Shown in pieces: positions 10,825-22,000 of a stretch of DNA of 64,000 nt. The number at the start of each line of letters is the position of its first letter. Within the stretch, counting starts at the first letter, position 1. Made by a program: the position numbers and the translations under genes. Source of the stretch: Rebecca billardiae RCC1528 (taxonomy: Eukaryota > Haptophyta). The DNA lies in assembly GCA_965240325.2 (NCBI GenBank), contig OZ251223.1, positions 3,596,001 to 3,660,000 on the forward strand. The letters are read 5' to 3'. The notes beneath the pieces were generated by a model. The model was given only the letters and a program-made list of their open reading frames with translations, did not search any database and was not told the DNA's origin.

Positions 10825-12699
10825 CCGGGTGTGTCGCCGCGCGCGGAGGAGGACTCGACGCCGCTGGCGAAGAAGGACTCGCACCTGGCGATGCTGGCGC
10901 GGGGGCAGACGGAGCGTGACTTCCTGCGCGCGAAGGAGCTCGCCGCCGCCGCGCTCGCCGAGGAGCACGACGCCATCGCCCGCGCTCTCGCCGAGGAGAA
11001 GGCGGCATCTGAGGCAGAGGCGCGCGAGGTGCACGACGCGATCGCCGCGGCCAAGGCGGTCGCGCTCGAGCAGGGGCACCTGGTGAAGCGCACGGCGGCG
11101 GAGGAGGAGACGCGCGCGGAGCGGAGGGAGCGCGCGAGCTCGGCGAAGAACGCGCCGCCGCCGCACTACGCCGCGCCCACCGCCAACGCCAAGCGTCGCG
11201 GCTCGTCCGCGAGCACGCTCCGCGCGTCTGTCAAGGCGGCGGCGCGCAGCTACGCAGACGCGGACGGCGGCGGAGGCGGCTCGGCGCCCGGCTCGGCGGG
11301 CGGGACGGGGGGCGGCTCGCGCGGCGGCACGGCGAGCTCGCACCACGCCTCCGCCCTCCACGCAGCCACCCCGCCGGGCACCGCCGGCGCCGCGGCCATG
11401 GGCGCGGGCGCCGAGGGCGCGGGCGCGGCGTGCGCGCCGGGCTCGCGCGGCGGCATCCTGTCGCAGGGCTCGTCGCGGGAGCGGCGCAGTCGGTCGCAGT
11501 CGCGCGGCGTGTGCTTCTCCGACACCTCCGGCACCGGCGGCTTCTCCACGCCCGCCACCGGCTACGCCGGCAGCTCCATCGGGCTCGGCGGCGGCTCCGT
11601 CTCCGAGGACGGCGGCGGCTTTGGCGGCGGCGCCGACGCGCACGCGGCCGAGCGCGGCGGCGCGCCGCCGGGCAACGGCTTCCTCTCGCCACGCTCGGCG
11701 CAGCTGCAGAGCGCGGGCAGCGCCGGCGGGAGCGACGCGCTTGGCATGGGCGTCGCCTACCCGCCGCACGCGGGCCTGCCGCCGGGCGCGTACGCACCGC
11801 CCGACGTGCTCTCGCCTGTGCGCGCGGCGCACGCCAGGCAAGGGCCGCGCTCGTCGCCGACGCAGCTGCCGCCGCTTGCGGCGAGCGGCGAGCACCCGAC
11901 CGCGCCGCCGCTGCGCACGCTCGCGCCGCCGCCGGTCTCCGGCGCGTGGCAGCCGCCGCCCCGCGCGCCGCGGCCGCTGCTCGCGCCGCGGCCCGAGCCG
12001 ACGGGCGCCATGCGCCCGACAGAGGCCTCGCGGCACGCGGCGCGTCTGCTGCCAAGCGTGCGCGCCACGCGCGACGCGCGCTCGCGCCAGGAGGCGGCAG
12101 GGCCGTCGGCGCCGCCGGCCGGCGCCGAGCCCGTCTTGCTGGGCGCGTACGCGCCGGGGCCGCAGGAGCGGGCGGTGCTGCGCGGCGCGCTCCCGCCGCC
12201 GCCGCGGCGCGGCCGCGTGCGCGCGCAGCCTCCGGGCCGGCCCGCGCCCACCACCCGGCCCGCGGCCGCCACCGCCTCCACAACCTACTCGCAGCCCGAG
12301 CGACACGCGCTCGCGCGCGCGCACCCGTTCCAGGTGCGCAGCCGCCGCCGCGCGCGCGACCGCGTGCCCCACGGCCCGCCCGCGCGCGAGCCAGAGACCG
12401 ACGCATCTCGCGCGCGCGCGCTCGGCTCACGCCCCGCCGCCGCCCGGCCGCGCGCCGCCCCCGCCCGGCCCTGCCCGCGCGCGCTGCAGCTGCCGGATGA
12501 CCTGGAGCAAGCCCTCGCGTACAACAGGGAGAGGCACCGGCTGCTGGGCGACATGGGGCTGCTGCCCGCCGCGAGCACGAGGCTCAAGCGCGGGGGCCCG
12601 CTCCCGGGCGCGCTGCCGCCGAGCGGGCCGATGTCGCTGCAGGCCATGCCCCCGCTGATGCGCTCGGACGGGCTGCCGTTCGACATGGGGGCGCGCTGA
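8248..12699 (+). CDS. Large ARM-repeat, IQ-motif and coiled-coil protein (1,483 aa)
   Basis: Probably a cytoskeletal or flagellar scaffold that binds calmodulin; no named orthologue recognised. Residues 1-190 are armadillo-type helices (LSYAYVALSIITNLADVGGI, LQYYAVVGVQNMVDDEEC). IQ motifs follow at about 215-235 (MLQAVVRGWLARS), 441-490 (IVGRHYRGFEARR and IQHFWRAHHDHA) and 730-775 (IGRAYLRHYKRR, VRLQHRARVFLLARRR). Between them, 495-690 is an Ala/Glu/Arg repeat of heptad character, expected to be a long helix. The second half is Gly/Ser/Pro-rich and disordered, ending with a helical LPDDLEQALAYNRERHRLL segment. A possible in-frame intron at 12334-12489 (156 bases, CAG|GTGCG to GCTGCAG|C) would remove 52 residues of low-complexity sequence. 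Start 8248 is the first ATG. Confidence 0.8.
9738..10330. repeat. GCG/GAG triplet and hexanucleotide repeats coding the Ala/Glu helix
   Basis: Imperfect in-frame repeats code for alanine, glutamate and arginine. At 10137-10210 the 18-base unit GCGGCGGCCGAGGCGGAT recurs almost perfectly three to four times (protein AAAEADA). Array length is likely to vary between strains. Confidence 0.8.
12334..12489 (+). other. Possible in-frame intron in the ARM-IQ gene
   Basis: The segment begins GTGCGCAG after CAG and ends GCGCTGCAG, matching the splice style seen elsewhere in this window, is 156 bases (52 codons) and has no stop. It codes only Arg/Ala/Pro low complexity. It could be spliced, retained or both. 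Confidence 0.45.
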
Positions 12700-13014
12700 C
12701 GATCAATCATGGCGGCTCGTGCCTCTACAGTATATATATATATGACTACTAAGCGAAGCTACTGTATATACCGGATCAGATGACAGACGAACTAGCTAGC
12801 GCAGCGCCGTACTGAGGCAAGACGAAGCCGATACGGCCCCGCCAACGTGAACGGCGCGTCCGGACAGCTGTGCCATCCGCCGCCGTATATCCAGCTATAT
12901 CCTTTTCGGCCAAACCCGCGCGTCGTCGTCACACTCGACCACTCGTCACTACTGTGTCTACTGTCTACTCTCTGTCAGCATCGCCCAGCAGCCTGCCGCC
13001 CAGGCAGCGTCTGA
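12700..13014. other. Convergent intergenic region with TA microsatellite
   Basis: Lies between the stop codons of the ARM-IQ gene (plus) and the double channel gene (minus). It contains a short (TA)n run at about 12730-12744 and is comparatively AT-rich; it should hold both 3' UTRs. No gene seen. Confidence 0.5.
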
Positions 13015-16000
13015 TCAAATGTCGATTGTCCTCGGCTGCGCCGACTGTGCGCCTGACGTCGCTGACAGCTGGCCTGACGATGCGTCATCATCGGCATCAC
13101 CACCCTCTGTCTCCTCGTCGGGCAAGTCAAAGTTGGCCTCCATGAGCGCCTCCAGCGGCCGCGCCACCGCGGCCTGCAGCTGCAGCAGCGCATTCACCTG
13201 CACGCACGCGCGCGGGGTGTGCGCGCGTCAGCATCCCGGCGCGCGCGCTCAGCAAGGCGCCGCCAGTGCAGTGATGGCGCGGGGCGTAGCGCGTGCGCGC
13301 ACTCGCTGCTGCAGGTCGTGCGTCTGGTGGAAGGCAAAGTCGCGGAACTGCTCGTGCCACTGCTGCACGGTCGGCTGCACCGTGTTGATCAGGTGCCAGC
13401 GGCGCGGCTGGTGGCCCTGCGCAAACTCGCGGATGGCCGCCCAGAAGTCCGGCTTCTGCTCGGAGATGACCTCGCCCTTCTCGCGCTCGAGGGAGATGGC
13501 GGCGTCGACGAGCTTGCGCGCATGGCGCGTGTCCTGCACCTGCCCGAGCACCCACCGCTTGAGCTCCCGCACCGTGGGCAGGTACTTCTTCTGCTCCTCG
13601 ACCTCGAGCACGTCCTTCATGAAGCGCACCTCCTCCGCGTCGTCCGAGCTCACGCCCCCGTCCGGGACCTGGTGCGAGCCGAGCTTGGCGCCGCGCGTCG
13701 TGAGCAGCGTGCGCACGATCGGCTGCTCCTCGCCCTGCTCGCGCATCGCGTCGTCGAGCGGCGTGTTCCCGTACCTGCGCGCCCGCCGCGCGCAGCGCGC
13801 GCGCGTGAGCGCGAGCGCGCGGCCGCGGGAGGGGAGGGAGGGACTCACCGGAGGGCGGGCGCGCGCGCGCGCACCGGTCCTCGACGTTCGGGTTGATGTT
13901 GGGCAGCTCGAGCAGGAAGTGCGTGGCGTGCACGCGCGCGTTGGACGTCGCGAGGTGCAGCGCGGTGCGCGCGTCGTAGTCCCCCGCGTTCACGTCGCAG
14001 TGGTGGTCGATCAGCCGCTGCAGCGTGGCCACGTCGTTGCGCGCGGCCGCGGCGCAGAACTGCACCGCCGCGTCGAACTCGCCCATGTTGGCGCTGTGCC
14101 GCAGCAGCAGCTCGGAGATCTCGGCGTGCCGGCCGTGGAAGGCCTCCTGCAGCGGCGTCGAGCCGCGCCGGTCCTGCGCGTTCACGTCCGCCGCGTGCTG
14201 GATCAGCAGCCGCGCCGCCTCGACGTTGCCCTCGGCGGCGGCGAGGTGGAGGGCCGTGCGCTTGCCGTGGTTGGCTGTGTTCACGTCGGTCGGGTCGAAC
14301 GCGACGAGGTAGCGCAGCTCCTCGAGCGAGCCGCGGCGCGCCGCGACGGCGCAGAGCAGGTCGGCGATGTGCGGGTACATGCGCTGCGCGCCGTGCGCGA
14401 GCAGCACGCGCGCCGCCGCGTCCTGCCGGTGCGTGAGCGCGTCATGCAGCGGCGTGGTGCCGTTGCGGTCGACCACGCTCACGTCCGCGCCCGAGAAGAT
14501 GAGCACCTCCATCACCTCGACGTGCCCCGCGCACGCGGCGACGTGGAGCGGGCGGCGGCGGTCGTAGTCGCCGGCGTTCACGTCGATGTCGCGCGTGCTC
14601 AGCAGGTGGCGCACCTTGTCCAGCTCGCCCTTCGCGCACGCGCCGCACAGCTGCACGGTTGCGAGGTCGGAGCGCTTCTTCTTGGCGTTGGCGATGATCT
14701 GCGCCGTGAGGCGCGGCGCGCGGTCGTGAGCGCGGCGTGGCGGAGGCGGGCGGCGCGGCGTGAGCGCATCACACGGCGGGGCATGCACGTTGCCGCGGGC
14801 CGCGCCGCTCGCGCGCAGCGCCAGCGCCACGCCGCCCGGCGCAGGCGCGCGCCACCGTCGTCCGCCGACCGCGGAGGCCGGCCGGCCGCGCGGAGCGCCT
14901 GCTGCCGCGCGGAGCGCCTGCTGCCGCGCGGAGCGCCGCACCTTCTGGATCGTGCCGAGCTCCTCGAGGTGCGCGGTCTTGGCGGACTTGGCGGACCTGC
15001 CCGCGACGGAGTGGAGGTCGTCAAAGTCGATCATCGACTGGCCCGCCGAGCTGCGCCGCGCGAGCGAGCGGCGGGAGGAGGCCTTCGACTTGGCCGAGCG
15101 CGCGCTCATGAAGCCTGCGCACGCGCGCGCGGGCGCGCGGCGCCGGGCGCGCGCGAGAAGAGGGGTGCGGAGCGAGCGGAGGTGGCGGGTGAGGCGCGCC
15201 GGGCGCACGCGCGGCGCGGCGGCGGGCGTCGGCGCAGCAGCCCCCGGTGCACCGTGCGTCGGGCGCGGCTGCCCGCCGAGCGCTGCGCACGCGCCCTCCC
15301 CGCTTGCGCTTGCGCTCGCACGCGCGCGATGCGTGTACGCGCGCGCACCTCCGCCTCCGCCGCCCGAGTGTATTTGCATCGCGTTGTCCATCAGCACGTC
15401 CTCCTGCTGCGGGAACGACTTGAGCAGCACCTTGTACCGCTCGGCGGTGAGCGCGAACAGCTTCGTCTCCTGCGCGTGCGTCGAGCGCGCGTTGCTCACG
15501 TGGCGCATCCCAAAGACGAACGGCAGCTCGCCGAGCGTCTCGCCCGCGGACACGGTCTCGGCGCCGTCCGCCTCCTCCTCCTCGCCCTCGTCGTACACCT
15601 CGACCATGCCGGACTCGAGGATGAAGAGCTCCTTGCACACCTCGGTCACGCGGAAGAGGATCGTCTCGGGCTCGACCGTGCGCTCGCGCAGCAGCGACGA
15701 GAGCCGGTCGACGAAGCCGTCGGAGCAGTTCTTGAAGAGAGGGCAGTCGCCCACGAGCGCGCGGTTGGTGACGCGCGAGACCTCGATCTGCAGCGCGATC
15801 GGCATCTGCGCGTAGATCTGCTCGTCCGCGACGGCGGAGAGCGACGCGTCGCGCAGCCGCGCGTGGAAGAAGGCCTCGATCTGCGCGCGCAGCGAGGACG
15901 GCACCTTCACGTGGTTGAGATAAACCTGCACGAGCTCGAGCTGGGCGCGCTTGGTGACGATCTCGTCGTCCTGCCGCATCACGAGCGCCGAGATCTTGCC

Positions 16001-19000
16001 GACCGCAAACGCGTAGACCGTGAAGTTGAGGAGCATGAGGAAGAGCTGGAAGCCGATCTCGAAGTAGTTGGCGGGCATCTGGCCCGAGCCGAGCGTCGTG
16101 ATCGCCGAGATCACAAAGTACATCGACACTACGTACCGGTGCGCGAGGATCGCCTCGGGCGAGACGACCGACGGGTCGAGGTCGTCCGCGGAGGTGCCGC
16201 CGACCGCGGCGACGTGATCGTTGAACTGCTGCGGCCACGCGTACCCGCCCGCCAGCTCGGGCAGCGCCGAGTAGCCGTGCACGTTGAAGAGGCACGCGCA
16301 CACGTGCGAGGTGAGCAGGATGATCCCGTTGTACTGCACCAGCCCGGTGAGCAGGTTGTCGTCCGCCTTGGTGCGCTCAAAGTGGCGGTACGCGCGCAGC
16401 ACGTACCGCGCGTTCACCAGCTTGAGCAGCCGCAGCGCGACCACCACCAGCCCGCGCACGCCGAGCGCGAGCGCGAGCAGGTCGTTGGGCCACGCGGCCA
16501 GCGCGTCGAGCGTGAAGTCGGTGGCGAGGTAGTTGCGCCGGATCTCGGCGGGCGCGTACACCGTCACCGACTTGGAGTTCTGGAAGGAGGTGGCGAAGCG
16601 CAGCGCGATGCGCGCGATGTAGTACGCGTCGACCGCGTAGTTGATCGGCCACACCCACGCCAGCCGCTCCACCTCCGCGGCGAAGCACAGGTGCACGGGC
16701 ATCTGCAGGAGGTCCCACACCACCAGCGCGATGAAGAAGCGGTCGGCCAGCCGGTACGCGAGCGACGTGTGCGACACCACCCACCACGGGTGCTCCGCGC
16801 CGCCGCCGCCGCCGTCGGCCGAGCGCGGCGACGTGCCGGCCGTGCTGCCGCGGTGCTCGAGCGCGCGCCGCAGCCCGGCGAGCAGCCGGTTCGTCAGCCG
16901 CGCCTCGACGGCCGCGCGCACGCGCGCGTCCACCGCCTGCTTCTGCAGCTGGCGCACCGCGTCGGACAGCGCCTTCGCAAGCGCCTCCCACGTGGTGCCC
17001 GCGGCGGCGGAGGGGTCGGGCTTGGCGGCGGCCGATGGCGCCGACTTGGCGGGCGGCTCGCCCCTCGCGGCGGCCGCGGCCTTGAACGAGTGGCCAGAGG
17101 AGCCCTCCAACGCCTCGCGCGAGTTGCGCGGTCCGCCGTCTGTCTTGGACGTCACCGCAGCTCCATCCTCCGGCGACGCGATCTTGTTCTCACCCGACGC
17201 GTACGACCCCGCGTACGACCCACGACGCGGCTTGGCCGGCGAGCTCGTCTCCTGCGGCGCGCTCGGCTCGGGCGGCGCGCTCTCGCCGCTCAGCCTGATG
17301 CCGCCGCCCAGCCTCTTCTCGTACCAGCCGGCCAGGTCGGACGGGGTGGCCGCGGCGGCGGCGGGCACGGTCGCGGCGACGATGGCGGCGAGCTCGGGCG
17401 GCGTCACGGCCTTCTTGGCCTGCAGCCGCCCGGACTCGATGCGCGAGGTGATCGCGTTCCCCACCATCGCCAGCGCGTCCGCAGTGCCGAGCACGCGCGT
17501 CAGCTGGGCGTCCGCGTCGTCGGCTGCCGCCATGGCCTCCGCCTTGGTCGGGCTGCCGGCTGCGCCCTTGGCGCCGCCGGGTGGCGGCACGGCGCTGCCG
17601 AGCGCGGTGTCCTTCGCGCCGATCTTGAGCAGCGGCACGCCCACCGTCACCGCGCCCGCCGGGCTGCCCGGCACGCCCGGCGCGCCGCCGGCCTCGCCGA
17701 GCTCGGCCATCTCTGCCGCCTCCTCCTCCGCGGTCGAGAGGATCCACGCGGCCGCGCCCACGTAGAACTGCGACGGGCTGAGCTGCTTGGGCCGCGCGGT
17801 GACCTGGGGCATGCGCGACACGGCCTTCTGGTGCGCGCTGTCCTCCTCCGCCGCGCCGCCACCCTCGTCGCCGCCGCCGCCGCCGCCGGCAGCGGCGCCG
17901 CCCTTCTGCTTGTCCGCGGCACCGCTGAGCGCCGCCGCGGCGTCGAGGAGGTGGCCGACGAGCGAGCGAATCTCCGAGCCGCCGAGCTCGCCGAGCGTGC
18001 CCTGCAGCGCGCGCACGTCCCTGAAGCGGATCACGCCGCGCCGCTGCCCGTCGAACACCTCGTACAGCTGCTCGAGCACGTGCACCGACTCGACGAGGGC
18101 GATCGGGTGGTTGAGGGCCTGCCGCGACGCCGCGTCCGTCGCCGAGGTCAACGACTGGTCGCTGGCGCCGCTCTGCCCCCTCGCCACTCCGGGGACCGGC
18201 ACGCGGAGGGTGTCGGTGCTCCGCTCGGCGCACGACGGCTCGTTCTCGGGCACGATCCGCACGCCGTTTGCCGGCCCTCCGCGCCGGCTGCGGTCCAGAA
18301 TCATCGTGGCCTCGCCGGTGAGTGTGGGCGGCGTGCAAGCGCGCGGGCCGGCGCCGGTGCCGTCGGGCGCGGCGAGCATCGCCGCCACCGCCTCGCCGCC
18401 CGCCGAGGAGTGCGGGCTCGTCCCCGTCACGCGCGATGGGCCACGGATGTGGCTGATACGGCTCAGGCGGCTCAGGCGGCTGGTGCGCAGCATGCTGCCC
18501 AGGTTGTCCACGGCGAGCCGGTTGCGTGCGTACCGCCCGCGCCGAGCGGCGTCGATCGCAGCGTCCTCGTCCTCGCCGTCTGCAGGGCCGCCGCCGACGG
18601 CCGGTTGACTCGCCGCCGCGTCCAGCTCATTCGCATCCATCGTGCGGCGCATGCGGATCGGAGAGCGCAGCGCGCCCGCCCACATCGAGCCGCCGTCTCC
18701 GCGCTGGCTCTTGTGGGAGGCGGCCGTGCGCGTACCCTGGTTGGCGCGCGCCTCACGCCCCGTGGCCGCGGTCACGAGCGAGCGCACAAAGGTGGACGAG
18801 AAGAAGAGCGTGCCATACCCGATCTCCGAGATGAAGAGCGGCGTGACGGCCGGCTCAGAAGGCGCGGCAGCTGCGCCTTCAGCCGCGTCGCCGCCGTGCG
18901 AGCTGCCGCGCGCGTGCCCCGCTCGCCGCGGCGGGTCGCGCCCGCCCGATCTGGGCGAGGTTGTGCTCCGGCGCTGCGAGCGGATCATGTGGCTGTCGCC

Positions 19001-22000
19001 GCTGCCGCGGCGCGCGCCCGAGGGGCGTTGGCCCGGGCTATCGCCGTGGCCGCGCTGCGCGACGATCGGGTTGCCTGCGCCCGCGACGGTGCTGCCGCGG
19101 TGCACGGACCTCAGCTCGGGCGAGAGCGAGCGCGAGCCTCCTGCCACGGAGGAGCGCTTGCCGCCGCCCAGCTTTGAGCTCGTCCGCGACGAGTCTCTGC
19201 CAGGGGCTCCCAGTGCCTCGTCGCCGGGGTCCCTGCTGCGACGGGCGGCCGAGTTCCTCTTCTGCCCGGCTGCAATCCCGCCCCACTCGAAGTTCCCGCT
19301 GAGCGCGCCCGGCTCGTGGCTCCCGCGGCCGGAGCGGCCGCGCCGGATGCCAGTCTCCGCGCCCCCCTCGTCCGAATCGTCGCTGTCCGACTCGTCCATC
19401 CCACTCCGCGGCGCTGCGGGCCCGAGCAGCGCCTTGAGGTCTCGGTAGATCTCGAGCACCGCCTGCGCCGCGACGGTCTGCTCGAAGCCGCAGTCTGAGA
19501 CGAGCACATTGCGCAACGCCTCCTCCTCCTGCACCCGCCGCAGGTCTGCGCGCAGGTGCGCGCGCGCGGCGGGCGAGAGCTTGCGCTCGAACGCGAGCTT
19601 GAGCATCGTCAGCCCCGCCTCCGCCTTGGGCAGCCGCAGCACCAGCCGCAGGAACGTCGACTTGGCCACCTCGCGGCTCGCGACGCGCCCGTCGCCGCCA
19701 GCTGAGGTGCGGCGATTCTTGGCGCCAGAGCCGATCGGCCCGCCGCTCAACGGCGTCACCAGGCCAGCGACGCTGCTCACGCTCGCCCCCGGGCCGCCGC
19801 CGTCGGACACGGGCGCGTCGCACGCCGCGAGCGCGACGGTCCCGCCACCGCCAAAGCTGCTACCGCCGTCGTTGCCACCCACGTAGCCGTTCTGCCCGTT
19901 GAAGCTGCCGCCTTCGCTGAGGACCTCGTCGAGCGAACGGCAGGCTCCGCCGGGCGCGGCGCGGCCAAAGCTGCTCCCGCCGCCGGGCTCGGCGCGGCCT
20001 AAGCTGCTCCCGTCGACCTGCCGCTTGCTGTACGACTTGTCCTGCTCGTCGTCGAAGAAGGAGGCGTCGCCCTCGCCGTCCTTCGAGTCGTCCCCGTCGT
20101 CCTCGAGGTCGAGCGAGTCCTGCGACGAGCCGTCGTCGTCGGAGTCGTCCAGCGCGTACGCGTGGATCCAGCCGTCGATCGAGCGCTCGAGCTGGCCAAA
20201 CAGCCGCGTCTGCAAGTTGAGCAGCTCGGTCACGCCGCGCACGAGCCCCTTGAGCTCGAGCTCGAGCTGCCGCCGCGCGCCCTGCTTGGCGGTAATCACC
20301 TGCATCCGCCGCTCCGTGCGCACGTGCAGCTTCTCCAGCGAACTGCGCATCGAGATGTTGCCGGACGCCACATAGAGCGCGTGCGTCACCTTGTCGTCCT
20401 TGAAGCGCTCGGGCAGCTCTGCCGACGCCTGCTGCACGAGCAGCCCCGCCACCTCGATGTTGTGCTGCAGCGCGTCGATGAGCGCGGAGCAGCCCCAGCG
20501 GTCCTCCGACGAGACGTCCGCCATCGCACTCACCAGGCAGTGCGTCGTCGAGATCGAGCCCGCGCACACAGCCAGGTGGAGAGGCGTGCGCGCGTCGTAG
20601 TCGCCCGCGTGGAAGGGCGCGCCCGCGTCGATCAGGAAGCGCGTGAGCTCGACGTCGCCCTCGGAGGCGGCGATGCACAGCCGGTCGAAGACGGTCTCGG
20701 GGTTGGCGCGCGCGCCGCGCTGCACGAGCAGCTGCGAGACCAGCTTGTGCCCGTTGCTCAGCGCGTCGTCGATCGGCTTGTTGCCCCAGCGGTCTCGCAG
20801 GTTGACGTCTGCCAGCGAGGAGACCAGGTACTCGACCAGCCGCATGTTGCCGTCGGCCGAGGCGAGGTGCAGCGCGGAGCGGCCGTCGTAGTCGGCGGTA
20901 TTGATCTCGATGCCGTGCGCGAGCAGCGCCTGCACGTGCTTCACCGAGCCGTCCGCCACCGCCTCGAGCAGCAGCGCGGCGGGGCGCTCGAGCTGCAGCT
21001 CGGCGCCGTGCCGCTTGAGCGCGTCCGCGACCTCGTCGTGGTGCGAGACGACCGCCTCGCGGATCGGCGCGTGGCCCCAGCGGTCCTCGAGGTTGGGGTT
21101 GGCGCCGAGCTCGCACAGCAGCTCGACGACCTTGGCGTTGCCCTCCGCCGCGGCGAGGTGCAGCGTCGTGCGCTTGTCGTAGTTCCCCGCGTTCACGTCG
21201 AGCCCCTTGGCGGCGAGCGCGCGCACCGTCTCAACGTCGCCGATCGAGGCGGCGTAGCTCATCTGCGTGATCGCCTCCTCGTTGCGCACGGTGATCGCCT
21301 GCTGGATGAGCGTGCGGAGCTCGTCGAACTCCTCCTGCTCGTCCTCGGAGAGCGCGCCCGCGCCGCCCGCGCCCGCGCCCGCGCCCGCGTCCAGCGCGTT
21401 CCCCTGCTGGTCGAGCCCAAACTTGCGCAGCAGGTTGAAGGTGATCAGGTCCGCCTGCTCGGGGTAGGATGCGATCGTGTCGTCGTAGTCTGTGCCCGCG
21501 AGCACGAGCAGCGTCACGTCGCCGGCGGCGGTGGCGCTCACGGTGAAGGGCTGCTGGATGCCGAGGAAGAAGCCGAGCTCGCCGACCACCTGCCCGTCGC
21601 CGAGGTCCGAGCGGATCGTCGCGGAGTGCGAGTCGCCCTTCTTGACGTGCAGCGAGCCGTTGGTCAGCCAGAGCAGCTCCCTCGAGCCCTCGCCCTTGTT
21701 GAAGAGCACCTCGAGCGGCATCACGTACCGCTCCTTGAGCACGATCACGATCTGGTTGAGGAACTGCGGGTTGCACCCGTAGAAGACCCACGCGCCCTGC
21801 ACGTGGCGCGAGTGCCGCGCCGACGCCACCTTCACCTTGAGCGAGAGCGGCATCTGGTCGAAGATCGTCTCGGTCGCGCTCGAGCGCTTGGCGTGCTGGA
21901 ACTCAAAGTGCGCGCGGATCTTGCGCGAGATCGACGAGGGCAGGTTGCGCTTCGAGCAGTACTCGTCGACGGCGCGGAGCAGCTCCTTGAAGTACGCCGT

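Noticed and set aside
8956-12372. 1,138-codon minus-strand frame antisense to the ARM-IQ gene
   Set aside because: Arises from GCG/GAG codon bias read backwards; no protein features.
13019-19177. 2,052-codon open frame on the plus strand, antisense to the channel gene
   Set aside because: It is a mirror of the GC-rich coding strand: Arg/Ala/His-rich with no domain, while the minus frame contains clear channel and ankyrin repeats.
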